A DNA stretch of 21,165 bases from AP-15 sp035570595 (GCA_035570595.1 DATMLF010000022.1:1-21165); one strand, 5' to 3'. Counted from the stretch's first letter, positions 1 through 8,274 are shown. Numbers and translations: made by a program. The notes: a model not told the origin generated them from the letters alone.

Positions 1-1
1 T

Positions 2-139
2 CACCAGGCGGCGCTCGCCGCCGGCGGCAAGGACGAGGGTGCGGTCGGGCCGCGCGGCTGGAAGCCCGACGCCTATGCCGGCTATGTCCGCGACCTCGAC
101 GGCAACAAGCTCGCCGCCTATTGCTTCCACGCGGAATAG
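2..139 (+). CDS. VOC-family protein, C-terminal fragment (cut by window edge)
   Basis: An open frame enters from the left edge and ends at TAG 137-139, giving the last 45 residues of a protein. The end reads ...AGYVRDLDGNKLAAYCFHAE, which matches the usual C-terminus of single-domain glyoxalase/bleomycin-resistance (VOC) proteins: a final beta strand with 'RDxDGNK' followed by the metal-site strand. The upstream 'AALAAGGKDEG' and 'GPRGWKPDAYAGY' also fit that fold. The substrate cannot be inferred. The start and first half lie outside the window. Confidence 0.75.
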   Translation, partial: HQAALAAGGKDEGAVGPRGWKPDAYAGYVRDLDGNKLAAYCFHAE

Positions 140-252
140 CCCGGGGTTTGGCGGCGGAGCGATCCGGCGCGCTCTTCAAACCCGGCACATTCTTCAACAA
201 TGAAGGGCGACCGCGGATTGGCGGGTCGTCCTCGCGCACATGAGGGACGAAC

Positions 253-1101
253 ATGAAAGCTCAGCATTGGCTCGTTTCAGCTGCAATTGGCGTTGGTGTC
301 GCGCTGTCGGCAAATGCGGCGCTGGCGGACGGTTATTCAACGTCCTGCGCCGGCATGCCGAGCCAGGCCGCGCTCACCTCGGCTCTGCAAACCGCGGTCG
401 CGGCGTCCGGGAACGGCGGGCTCGGCTTCAACATGTGGGCGACACTGGTCACCAATGACGGCACGGTTTGCGCGGTGGCTTTTTCCGGCCGGCGATACAC
501 CGACCAGTGGCTCGGCAGCCGGGTCATCTCCGCGCAAAAGGCCAACACCGCGAACGACTTCAGCCTGAGCAACGGGGCGACGCCCGGAACCAGCCTGTTT
601 CCCACCGGTCTCGCCCTGTCGACCGCGAATTTGTACTCGGCGGTACAGCCCGGCGGCAGCCTTTACGGCTTGCAGCACAGCAATCCGGTTGACCCGGAAA
701 TCGCCTACCAGGGGAACGCGGCGTTGTTCGGCACCGCGCGAGATCCGCTGGTCGGCCAGCGGGTCGGCGGCGTGAACGTCTTCGGCGGCGGGCTCGGTCT
801 GTACACCAGCGGCGGCAAGAAGGTCGGCGGGGTCGGGGTCAGCGGCGACCAGTCCTGCACCGACCATTTTGTCGCGTGGCGGGTGCGCAACCTGTTGAAC
901 CTCGACCATCTGGGAACCCTCGGTGTCGTGCCGGGCGCCGACGCCGCGCATCCCGACAACATCATCTTCGACATCAAGCCGACCGCCGAGGGGGGCTTGT
1001 TGAACCCGGTCGGAACCTTGAGCCAGAGCGCCAGCGGCTTTGGCCATCCGACCTGCGTCAATACCGCCGACCCGACCAAGCTGCCGGCGGTGCGCTCGTA
1101 A
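253..1101 (+). CDS. Exported heme-binding protein, GlcG/HbpS family
   Basis: This 282-residue protein has a clear Sec signal peptide (residues 1-25, hydrophobic core AAIGVGVALSANAALA, cleavage likely after ALA before DGYST), so it probably acts in the periplasm. The mature part resembles the GlcG/HbpS (DUF336) fold. It has an N-terminal helix with a long AALTSALQTAVAA stretch, 'MWATLVTNDGTVCAVAFSG', 'QKANTANDFS', and the late 'KKVGGVGVSGDQSCTDHFVAWRVRN' region typical of the longer secreted members. Family members bind heme or small degradation products; the role here is inferred. Four cysteines (C32, C73, C202, C268) could form disulfides. The ATG at 253 follows a GAGGGAC Shine-Dalgarno at about 7 bases. 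The gene stands alone, with no obvious operon partner. Confidence 0.85.
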   Translation: MKAQHWLVSAAIGVGVALSANAALADGYSTSCAGMPSQAALTSALQTAVAASGNGGLGFNMWATLVTNDGTVCAVAFSGRRYTDQWLGSRVISAQKANTANDFSLSNGATPGTSLFPTGLALSTANLYSAVQPGGSLYGLQHSNPVDPEIAYQGNAALFGTARDPLVGQRVGGVNVFGGGLGLYTSGGKKVGGVGVSGDQSCTDHFVAWRVRNLLNLDHLGTLGVVPGADAAHPDNIIFDIKPTAEGGLLNPVGTLSQSASGFGHPTCVNTADPTKLPAVRS

Positions 1102-1257
1102 GGGGTCTTTTTACCGGCCGCCGGAACGCGCCCCGCCCGACATGCCTTAGATGCCATGGCCCAGTCCTCGACCGCGCGGCGCTCGACTTCTGCAAACCGG
1201 CGTTCGCTGTAAAGATGCAGGCGGCTCAGGTGCGGCGACCGCGAAAGCGGAAGGCGG

Positions 1258-1713
1258 TCACTCCTCGCCGGTGCGGCCGTGCCAGAAGTCCGGGCCCGGG
1301 TCGCGCCCGGCTGCGGCCTCGGCCAGCCGGCCGAGGTAATGGGCCCAGCCTTCGGCGTGGCCGGCACATTCCTCGGCATTGGGGAGGCCGGTGTGGGTCA
1401 GCCGCAGCAAGGTTCCATCCGGCCGCTCGATCAGGTCGATCTCGACCAGGCTCGACCCTGGCGGCACCGCCTCGCTGCCGTCCCAGCCGAAGCTGTAGGC
1501 CAGGCGATGCACCGGCACGACCTCGCGGAACGAGCCGCGGGCGCAGCGCGCCCCGGTGACATTGACGAGATAGAGCCCGTCCGGCCGCGGCTCGACCTGC
1601 GCCTCGGTTCCCATCCAACGCAGGATCTTCTCCGGATCGGTCAGCAGGGCGAACACCGCGGCGGGCGGCGCCGGGATGTGCGTCTCGCGGCGGACGACAA
1701 GGGGCTCTTGCAT
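1258..1713 (-). CDS. SRPBCC family protein (AHSA1/START-like)
   Basis: This is a 151-residue small-ligand-binding fold protein. The N-terminus 'RRETHIPAPPAAVFALLTDPEKILRWMG' is the signature first strand, helix and loop of AHSA1-type SRPBCC domains. The C-terminal half has 'GTLLRLTHTGLPNAEECAGHAEGWAHYLGRL', the usual last strand followed by the long closing helix ('GW..YL..L'). Members bind hydrophobic ligands, and some are encoded with ArsR regulators; none is next to this gene. The open frame extends upstream to 1875, but the ATG at 1713 is preceded by GGGAAG at about six bases and matches where the family begins. It is divergent from the cyclase gene, with about 150 bp between them. Function beyond the fold is unknown. 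Confidence 0.85.
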   Translation of the reverse strand: MQEPLVVRRETHIPAPPAAVFALLTDPEKILRWMGTEAQVEPRPDGLYLVNVTGARCARGSFREVVPVHRLAYSFGWDGSEAVPPGSSLVEIDLIERPDGTLLRLTHTGLPNAEECAGHAEGWAHYLGRLAEAAAGRDPGPDFWHGRTGEE

Positions 1714-1869
1714 CGGTCTTCCCATGGTGGCGATGGCCTGCCACGCCCGCGGCGGAGGATGGAGCGGCGCCGAGGTCGGGCCTTGCCCCGAGAATAGACC
1801 GGCGGGGCCGGCAGCGCCATCGCCGCGGCGCGGATGACAGGCGAGGGGCCGTGGCGGCATGATCGCCGC

Positions 1870-2970
1870 ATGCATCTGCCAATCGATTTGCGTGGATCCC
1901 TCGCCTGGCTGGTGGACGAGGCCGCTGCTGCGCCCGGCCCCGACCGGTTCCTCGCCGCGCTCGGCGGCCGGCTATTGGCCGACGGCCTGCCATTGGCCGG
2001 CGGCGCCCTGACCTTGGCGGTGCCGCATCCGATCATCGCCCGCCAAACCTGGCTGTGGCGCGCGGAGACTGGGGCGGTGATCGAGGCGCTGGGCTTCGCC
2101 GGCAGTCCGCTCGGCCAAGCTCCGCCGAGCCAAGCCGGGCATGACTGGCTGGCCGGGCTTGGCCCGGTCCACGAGGACGCGGTCGGCGCGGGGCTGGCGG
2201 AGCCGGGGCCGGACCGTCCGGTGCTGGGCTGGGCCGGAAGCCGGCCGTTCGGCTCCGCCGAGGCCGGCCGGCTGCGCGAGGCCGCGCGCTTTGCCGCGGC
2301 ACCCTTGGCCGCCCTCGCCGCGCGGGCGGCGCTGGCAGCGCTGCTCGAAGCTTATCTCGGCCGGCGCAGTGCCGCCCGGGTGCAGGCCGGCGCGCTGCGC
2401 CGCGGCGCCGGGGAGACAATTCGCGCGGCACTCCTCTCCGCCGACCTGCGCGACTTCACGGCACTCTCCGAGGCGAGCGAGCCCGCAGCGGTGCTCGCCG
2501 CCCTCGACGCCTGGTTCGAGCGCGTCGCGGGGGCGGTGCACGCGTTCGGCGGCGAGGTGCTGAAGTTCATCGGCGACGGCGTTCTGGCGGTCTTCCCGGT
2601 CAGCGGCGCGCCGGCCGAGGCCTGCGAGGCGGCGCTGCGCGCGGTCGTCGCCGCCCGCGCCGGCATGGCCTATCTCGATATGGTGCGGCAGACGCAGGGG
2701 CTGCCGGCGCTGCCGTTTGGCGCGGCGCTCCACCTCGGCGAGATATTGTGGGGCAACATCGGCGCGGCCGACCGGCTGGACTTCACCGCCATCGGCCCTG
2801 CGATCAATTTGGTGAGCCGGCTGGAGGGGCTGTGCCGGCCGCTTGGCCGGTCGGTGCTGATCTCGGGCGCGGTCGCCGCCGAGGTCGCCACGCCGCTGGT
2901 GCCGCTGGGCGAACACGCGCTGCGCGGCATCGCAGCACCCTGCGCGGTCTTCACACTGCCGGACGCGTGA
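1870..2970 (+). CDS. Adenylate/guanylate cyclase domain protein (class III)
   Basis: A protein of about 366 residues, with a class III nucleotide cyclase domain in the C-terminal half and an N-terminal region of about 170 residues without recognised motifs. Numbered from the in-frame ATG at 1834, the cyclase has both metal-binding aspartates (D204 in LLSADLRDFT, D248 in LKFIGDGVLAVF), the adenine-selecting pair K244 and D316 (RLDFTAIG), and the transition-state pair N325 and R329 (GPAINLVSRLE). All catalytic residues are present, so it should make cAMP from ATP as a homodimer. The domain ends with the usual 'LRGIAAPCAVFTL'. No membrane segment is visible, so it is probably cytosolic. I prefer ATG 1870 because homologous proteins begin near 'LPIDLRGSLAWLVDEA'; neither start has a good Shine-Dalgarno. 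The N-terminal region may be a sensor domain; its signal is unknown. Confidence 0.88.
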   Translation: MHLPIDLRGSLAWLVDEAAAAPGPDRFLAALGGRLLADGLPLAGGALTLAVPHPIIARQTWLWRAETGAVIEALGFAGSPLGQAPPSQAGHDWLAGLGPVHEDAVGAGLAEPGPDRPVLGWAGSRPFGSAEAGRLREAARFAAAPLAALAARAALAALLEAYLGRRSAARVQAGALRRGAGETIRAALLSADLRDFTALSEASEPAAVLAALDAWFERVAGAVHAFGGEVLKFIGDGVLAVFPVSGAPAEACEAALRAVVAARAGMAYLDMVRQTQGLPALPFGAALHLGEILWGNIGAADRLDFTAIGPAINLVSRLEGLCRPLGRSVLISGAVAAEVATPLVPLGEHALRGIAAPCAVFTLPDA

Positions 2971-3005
2971 GCGGGCCGCCGCCCACAGTACATCTTAGGT
3001 TGGGA

Positions 3006-3116
3006 TCACTTGGCGACTTCAGCTTCGAGTCACCATTTCGCTGACCGAGGAGCAATCTCTCCTTGGCTTTGGGGCCGGGCTTGGGTCTGATCAAAACCTG
3101 AGCCGGCGCCAAGTGA
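3006..3116. repeat. 111-bp stretch bounded by a 10-bp inverted repeat
   Basis: TCACTTGGCG at 3006-3015 is repeated as its exact reverse complement CGCCAAGTGA at 3107-3116, in the gap between the cyclase and the flavin oxidoreductase genes. The interior holds no convincing gene. It could be a small degenerate insertion or simply chance. Confidence 0.3.
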
Positions 3117-3140
3117 CGCGATCAGAGTTCGGGTGACGTG

Positions 3141-4049
3141 ATGAGGGTTGGGATCTCGCTGACGAGCAATCACCCGGACGCGAGAGACCCGCGCCAGGGC
3201 GCGCGGTGGATGATCGAGCGCGCCGCGGCGGCGCACCGCGCCGCGCTCGACTCGCTGTTTGTCGGCGATCAGCACGTGTCGCCGACACCCTATTACCAGA
3301 ACACGCCGATGCTCGGGCGGCTGCTCGCGGAGTGGGGCGAGGGCCCCTCCGGGTGCCTGTTCCTGCTCCCGTTGTGGCACCCGGTGCTGGTGGCCGAGCA
3401 GATCGGCACCTTGGCCGCGATCGCGCAAGGCCCGTTCATCATGCAATGCGGCCTCGGCTGGGGCGAGGCCCGGTTCGCCACAATGGGCGTCAACATCAGG
3501 ACGCGCCCTTCGGCGTTCGAGGAAGCTCTCGACATTGTCCGGCGCCTGTTGGAGGGCGAGACGGTGAGTTCGTCCCGCCGCTTCCAGGTCGCGCAAGCGA
3601 GCCTGGCGCTGCGCCCGGCGGAGCCCGTCGCGGTCTGGATCGGCGCCAGTGCGGCGCCGGCGATCGACCGCGCGGCACGACTGGCGAAGGGCTGGATCGC
3701 GAGCCCCGGCCTGAACCGCGAGGAGGCTCGCGCGCAGGCCGATCTCTATCGCGAGCGCTGCGCCGCTTACGGCAGGCCGCCGGGCGCCGTCGTCTTGCGG
3801 CGCGACATTTACGTCGGCGAGGCGTCGTCCGAGGCGCAGGCGGTGAAGCAGCATGCGCTGAGCCGCGGCTATCGCGGCATTCCGGCGGAGGCCCTGGTCG
3901 CGGGCTCGGTCGACGATGTGGCGGACGAGTTTCGCAGCTTTGGGGAAATCGGCTACACCGACATCCTCGTGCGCCATCTGACCAACGATCAGCCGAAGGT
4001 CCTGGGCTCGCTCGAGCGGCTGGCCGCGGTGCGCGCGGCGCTGGCCTGA
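3141..4049 (+). CDS. LLM class flavin-dependent oxidoreductase
   Basis: A 302-residue luciferase-like (bacterial luciferase superfamily) TIM-barrel protein using FMN or F420. Visible family features are the opening strand 'MRVGISLTSN', 'LDSLFVGDQHVSP' (position of the conserved 'D..W..EHH' loop), 'PLWHPVLVAEQIGTLA' (the standard segment after strand 3), 'CGLGWGEARFATMGV', 'RPSAFEEALDIVRRLLEGE', and 'PVAVWIGASAAPAIDRAARLAKGWI', the typical 'P.w.gg....a..raar.adgw' motif. Family members oxidise or reduce diverse substrates, and this one's substrate is not evident. A GTG directly precedes the ATG at 3141; GGGTGAC upstream supports initiation around here, and ATG is preferred. It appears to be a single-gene unit. 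A second, distant luciferase-like gene is at 16435-17682. Confidence 0.88.
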   Translation: MRVGISLTSNHPDARDPRQGARWMIERAAAAHRAALDSLFVGDQHVSPTPYYQNTPMLGRLLAEWGEGPSGCLFLLPLWHPVLVAEQIGTLAAIAQGPFIMQCGLGWGEARFATMGVNIRTRPSAFEEALDIVRRLLEGETVSSSRRFQVAQASLALRPAEPVAVWIGASAAPAIDRAARLAKGWIASPGLNREEARAQADLYRERCAAYGRPPGAVVLRRDIYVGEASSEAQAVKQHALSRGYRGIPAEALVAGSVDDVADEFRSFGEIGYTDILVRHLTNDQPKVLGSLERLAAVRAALA

Positions 4050-4090
4050 GCATCCGACCCGCGATGAAGTCCTATAGTTCGGCAAGTCAT

Positions 4091-4205
4091 CGTCGTCCCC
4101 GCAGAAGCGCATTGCTGTCCGGGATTTTTCTGCGGAGAGGTGGTGCACGGCGGACAAACCCCCTGCAAAATTCCGGACAGCAACGCGCGAAAGCGGGAAC
4201 ACAGA
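4091..4205. repeat. Nested palindromic repeat (MITE-like insert inside a REP-like repeat)
   Basis: The outer arms are CGTCGTCCCCGC (4091-4102) and GCGGGAACACAGA (4193-4205), resembling the two sides of the short intergenic repeats common in alphaproteobacteria (tcgtcCCCGC-gaaa-GCGGGgac). Between them sits a second inverted repeat: 4107-4124 and the reverse complement of 4171-4188 agree at 16 of 18 positions around the core TTGCTGTCCGG, and similarity continues inward through T-rich tracts. The inner unit is about 80 bp with no coding capacity. The simplest reading is a small non-autonomous element inserted in the loop of a REP sequence. No IS name is assigned. Confidence 0.55.
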
Positions 4206-4411
4206 GCCGAGAGCCTCGACCTGGCGATACCGCCCGTACCCGGTCGGTCGCCGCGCGGCAGAAATGCAGCTTGCCCTGGCGGCCAGCCAGCTTGCGGATC
4301 AGCCGGTCCACCACCGTCGCCGAGAAACCGCACCTCGCTGGCGCGCCCGCCATCGGCAATCGCTACCGCATGCTTGGTCTTCGATAGGTTGAACGCGACA
4401 ACGGCCTCGCG
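4204..4411 (-). pseudogene. IS110-family transposase, N-terminal remnant (frameshifted)
   Basis: Three reading frames on the minus strand together spell the N-terminus of an IS110-family DEDD transposase. About 4405-4321 gives VVAFNLSKTKHAVAIADGGR and then SEVRFLGD. A shifted frame at about 4317-4258 gives VVDRLIRKLAGRQGKLHFC. A third frame at about 4247-4210 gives PTGYGRYRQVEALG, the relic of the conserved 'YEAGPTGYGLYRQI' motif. Small deletions at each junction removed the residues between blocks. The first catalytic aspartate (usually D in 'D(V/L)SK') is asparagine here. The remaining two thirds of the gene is absent, replaced by the palindromic repeat at 4091-4205. This is a dead fossil of an insertion event. 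Confidence 0.75.
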
Positions 4412-4653
4412 AGACTCCCCATGGCCCGCCCTGCGTGCGCCAAGCTCGGCTCGGCCCGTCCGAGCAACCCTCGCCTTCTCCACCGCACGAAAGGGTGGGC
4501 CGCCGATCTCAGCGCCGGGACATAACGTCCAGTCATCTGTTGCCGACTAAGAACTCAACCAGGCGCGCGAAAAAAGAGGCTGAGATCCTGGGTGGGCGGT
4601 CGAGTGCCGCGCCGACGTAGATGTCGGTGTCCGGCCGCGCTGCTGAGGGCGTC
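4412..4653. other. Intergenic sequence without a recognisable gene
   Basis: Between the IS110 relic and the end of asnS the sequence has short open frames on both strands, but none with recognisable motifs, a good ribosome site or a family-like length. It is probably flanking debris of the old insertion plus the asnS 3' region. No clear terminator hairpin with a T-tract was found after asnS. Confidence 0.5.
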
Positions 4654-6063
<1,410 letters not shown>

Positions 6064-6123
6064 CCGCCGAGAGTGACTCCGCCGCCGCAACCTTGTCCAG
6101 CGCTCCCGCCATCGTTTACTCCC

Positions 6124-6228
6124 AAGGGTGCGGCGGGGCTGCGCGTCGGGCTGGTCGAGGAGGAGACGATCTATCGCGCCGCGGTGGTCTTTGAGCGCGA
6201 GGTCGACCGGGCGGGCCCGACCGCGTAA
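6124..6228 (+). other. Possible orphan C-terminal coding fragment
   Basis: In the asnS-HIT gap, the plus frame ending at TAA 6226-6228 reads GLRVGLVEEETIYRAAVVFE followed by REVDRAGPTA. It has balanced, protein-like composition and stops 22 bp before the HIT start. There is no plausible start codon with a ribosome site upstream outside asnS. It may be the residual 3' end of a gene lost by deletion, or chance. I do not recognise a family. Confidence 0.25.
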
Positions 6229-6250
6229 GCCGCCGATCGAAAGGACGGCG

Positions 6251-6688
6251 ATGCGTGCTGCGGACTGCGTCTTTTGCCGGATCGTATCGGGAAGGAGCCC
6301 GTGCGAGGAGATCCGGCGCGACGAGCTGACGCTCGCCTTCATGGACATCCGCCCGGCGAATGACGGGCATTGCCTCGTCATACCAAAGGCGCATTTCGCG
6401 ACCGTGCTCGAGATGCCGCCGGTGCTGTTCGGGGCGGTGGCGGCGGCCGCCGTGGCCGTGGCGCGGGCGGTCGAGGAGGTCTTGCGGCCGGGCGGGCTCA
6501 GCCTGCTGCAGGCGAATGGCGCGCTCGCCGGACAAACCGTGCCGCATGTTCACCTTCACGTATTGCCGCGCCGAGCCGGGGACAATCTGCTGATGAACTG
6601 GGATCGCGAGCGAATCGCGGCCGCAACCGCCGAACCCGCCCGCATCGCCGCGATCGCGGCGCGGCTGCGCGCCCGCCTCGGCGGCTGA
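6251..6688 (+). CDS. HIT family protein (histidine triad nucleotide hydrolase)
   Basis: A 145-residue HIT-domain protein. It opens with 'DCVFCRIVSGRSPCEEI', the standard beginning including the CxxC (C6, C9) that in many members helps bind zinc. It continues with 'FMDIRPANDGHCLVIPKAHFATVLEM', and the catalytic histidine triad is H99, H101 and H103 in 'GQTVPHVHLHVLPR'. HIT hydrolases cleave nucleoside phosphoramidates, aminoacyl-AMPs or dinucleoside polyphosphates. The ATG at 6251 has AAAGGA about six bases upstream; a longer frame to 6128 lacks family similarity. It is divergent from asnS (187 bp apart), suggestive because aminoacyl-tRNA synthetases generate adenylated by-products that HIT enzymes remove; a functional link is inference. 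Confidence 0.93.
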   Translation: MRAADCVFCRIVSGRSPCEEIRRDELTLAFMDIRPANDGHCLVIPKAHFATVLEMPPVLFGAVAAAAVAVARAVEEVLRPGGLSLLQANGALAGQTVPHVHLHVLPRRAGDNLLMNWDRERIAAATAEPARIAAIAARLRARLGG

Positions 6689-6769
6689 CCCGGCCCGGCG
6701 GCGCCGTTCGGCGGCTGCCGGATGAGCGGCTACGGTCGTGATGTCGCGTATACCGCAGGCGGAAGAGGA

Positions 6770-6782
6770 CTTGAACGTCAAG
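6770..6782. promoter_or_regulatory. 13-bp palindrome upstream of the ModE-like gene
   Basis: CTTGA-ACG-TCAAG lies about 85 bp before the ModE-like start. It could be an operator, possibly autoregulatory, but it also contains part of a TTGAAC that could serve as a -35 element. This is a weak call based on symmetry only. Confidence 0.2.
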
Positions 6783-6865
6783 GCGGTTTGGATCAAGAGA
6801 GCGTCCGACACATGAGCGGCACCGGCTTTGCCGGAAACGCCGCCGATCCCACCGGGGTGCGAGCT

Positions 6866-7273
6866 ATGGCGAGGCTGACGCTGCGCATCGATTTCGACCA
6901 GCGCCGCGCTATCGGCCCCGGCAAGGTCAAGCTGTTGGAATTGATCGACAAGCACGGCTCGATTTCGGCGGCGGGGCGGCAGATGGGCATGTCCTATCGG
7001 CGCGCCTGGGTCTTGGTGGACAATCTGAACCGCTGCTTTCGCGCCCCGGTGGTCGCCTCGCAGGCCGGCGGCCAGCACGGCGGCGGCGCGTCGTTGACCG
7101 AGTTCGGCCACGCGGTGGTGGAGCACTATCGCGCCGTCGAAAGCGCCTCGCAGAGCGCGGGTGCGGCCCATCTCGAAGCGCTTGCGGCGGCGTTGGCGGA
7201 ACCGGCAAGATCCGGCGAGCCGGCGACCTCGGCGGGCAAAAAAACCCGCCGGCTGACGTTAAGCGTCAGCTGA
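6866..7273 (+). CDS. ModE-like winged helix-turn-helix regulator (DNA-binding domain only)
   Basis: A 135-residue protein corresponding to the N-terminal DNA-binding domain of the molybdate regulator ModE and its relatives. The winged HTH spans about residues 18-90: 'GPGKVKLLELIDKHGSISAA' then 'GRQMGMSYRRAWVLVDNLN', and a wing ending 'GGGASLTEFGHAVVEHYRAVE'. Full-length ModE (about 260 residues) carries two C-terminal Mop/TOBE domains that bind molybdate; here the protein ends in a low-complexity basic tail instead. A stand-alone Mop protein is encoded 1 kb downstream (8312-8518). The ATG at 6866 follows GGGGTG at six bases; in-frame ATGs at 6812 and 6722 would add residues without family similarity. 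The last codons overlap the DUF364 terminator on the opposite strand. The regulated genes and effector are inferred, not shown. Confidence 0.88.
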   Translation: MARLTLRIDFDQRRAIGPGKVKLLELIDKHGSISAAGRQMGMSYRRAWVLVDNLNRCFRAPVVASQAGGQHGGGASLTEFGHAVVEHYRAVESASQSAGAAHLEALAAALAEPARSGEPATSAGKKTRRLTLSVS

Positions 7274-7280
7274 CGGCGGG
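7238..7280 (-). terminator. Intrinsic terminator of the DUF364 gene
   Basis: Read on the minus strand, CCCGCCG-(tca)-GCTGACG, a CTTAA loop and CGTCAGC-CGGCGGG form a 14-bp stem with one three-base bulge, followed at once by seven T's. This is a textbook rho-independent terminator about 33 bp after the DUF364 stop. It lies inside the last codons of the convergent ModE-like gene, and the bulged bases are that gene's own stop codon. Confidence 0.85.
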
Positions 7281-7312
7281 CGTCGCCCGACGGTGCGGCG
7301 TGTGCGGCGGCG

Positions 7313-8179
7313 TCAGGCGGCCCGCGCCGCGGATTTTTCGGGCCGGCGGGCGAGCACGATCTTCTGCGCCGAGCGGCCAAAGAAGTGGTAGCCCGAGCCG
7401 CCTTCGGCCAGCAGGTCGAGAAACGCGTCGGGCTCGGTGATCCGCACGCAACCGAGCACGTCGGCGCCGCGCGCCAGGAAGGCGTCGGGCAGCATGCCCA
7501 CGGTCGGGCCGACGACCGTGACCCGCGCCTCGGGCCGCGCCAGCGCCAACAGCTCTTCGAGCGTCGCGTTGACCAGGGTCGAGCCGGTGATCAGCACGAC
7601 GTCGGCTTGCGGGATGACTTGGGCGGCGTCTTTTGCCGGGCGGAAGAACGGCAGCTCGTCCGGCTTGAGCGTCGTCGGATCCTGCTCCAGCACTAGAAAG
7701 GACTGGGCGCGGCGTTTCAGCTCCTTGAGGAACGGCACGAACGCTCCGACCACGACAACCCGGTCGCCGGGGCGAATCTCCGTCGCGTCGAAGGCGTCGA
7801 CCCCGAGGCGAAGCTCGGTTTGGCGGTACGGCCGGCGTGCCCAGCAGCACTCCGCGAGCGCGTTCAGCGCGGCAATCCCGAGGGCGCGCCGGATGCCGTT
7901 GCCGGCGAGCGCCTCGCGCGCCAGGTCGGCCGCGGCACGGCCGCGCAATTTGCCGGGAAACGGCATCGCCATCGCCGAGCTCGGGCAGCACACCGCCTCG
8001 GGGATCGTCTTGATCGGGGTCGCACAGGCGCCGGCGACGCCGTTCGTCAGCTTGACCCCGGTAAAGAACAGCCCGACGACCGCCCGCTCGACCCTGATCT
8101 CGCCGAGCTCCGCGCCGAGGATCGCGCCGACCGTTGCGATTGTGTCGCCGAGGATCGTCGGGTTGGCTTCTTTGTTCAT
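7313..8179 (-). CDS. DUF364 domain-containing protein (putative heavy-metal chelation, Rossmann-like)
   Basis: A 288-residue protein with the two-part architecture of the DUF4213/DUF364 family. The enolase-N-like part covers roughly residues 10-110 ('VVGLFFTGVKLTNGVAGACA', 'GIAALNALAECCW'). The Rossmann-like DUF364 domain covers about 130-275 ('GDRVVVVGAFVPFLKELK', 'ADVVLITGSTLVNATLEELL', 'VTVVGPTVGMLPDAFLARGA'). A structural study of the family proposed a ligand site between the two folds and a possible metal-chelation role; no reaction is established. Cysteines at 52, 64, 65, 111, 112 and 244 could contact metal or a cofactor. The ATG at 8179 has GAGGA about eight bases upstream; the frame's extension to 8383 overlaps the divergent Mop gene. 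Its position between a ModE-like regulator and a molbindin points to molybdenum or tungsten metabolism. Confidence 0.88.
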   Translation of the reverse strand: MNKEANPTILGDTIATVGAILGAELGEIRVERAVVGLFFTGVKLTNGVAGACATPIKTIPEAVCCPSSAMAMPFPGKLRGRAAADLAREALAGNGIRRALGIAALNALAECCWARRPYRQTELRLGVDAFDATEIRPGDRVVVVGAFVPFLKELKRRAQSFLVLEQDPTTLKPDELPFFRPAKDAAQVIPQADVVLITGSTLVNATLEELLALARPEARVTVVGPTVGMLPDAFLARGADVLGCVRITEPDAFLDLLAEGGSGYHFFGRSAQKIVLARRPEKSAARAA

Positions 8180-8218
8180 GTCGTCGTCCTCATCGAACGG
8201 TTGCCGCTGACAACGCGA

Positions 8219-8232
8219 TATCCGATAGGATA
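8219..8232. promoter_or_regulatory. Candidate operator between the DUF364 and Mop genes
   Basis: TATCC-GATA-GGATA is a perfect 5-bp inverted repeat in the 132-bp divergent region, at a position where it could act on both promoters. A CTGACA / 16 bp / GATAGG pair overlaps it and could be the Mop promoter. It does not closely match the known ModE box, so assignment to the neighbouring ModE-like regulator is only a hypothesis. Confidence 0.3.
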
Positions 8233-8274
8233 GGTCGATCGGCCGGGGCGGGCGAGCGGTTGTTGTGGCCGTGA

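Noticed and set aside
337..1047. 236-residue minus-strand open frame opposite the heme-binding gene
   Set aside because: Its composition is that of a high-GC antisense shadow (Arg, Gly and Ala rich), with no motifs; the plus strand has a clear signal peptide and family match.
3030..4202. 390-residue minus-strand open frame across the first LLM gene
   Set aside because: It is antisense to a well-supported LLM protein and carries no family motifs; such frames are common in GC-rich DNA.
6064..6381. N-terminal extension of AsnRS to 6381
   Set aside because: The extra 106 residues are antisense to the HIT gene and lack similarity to AsnRS, whose normal N-terminus begins at 6063.
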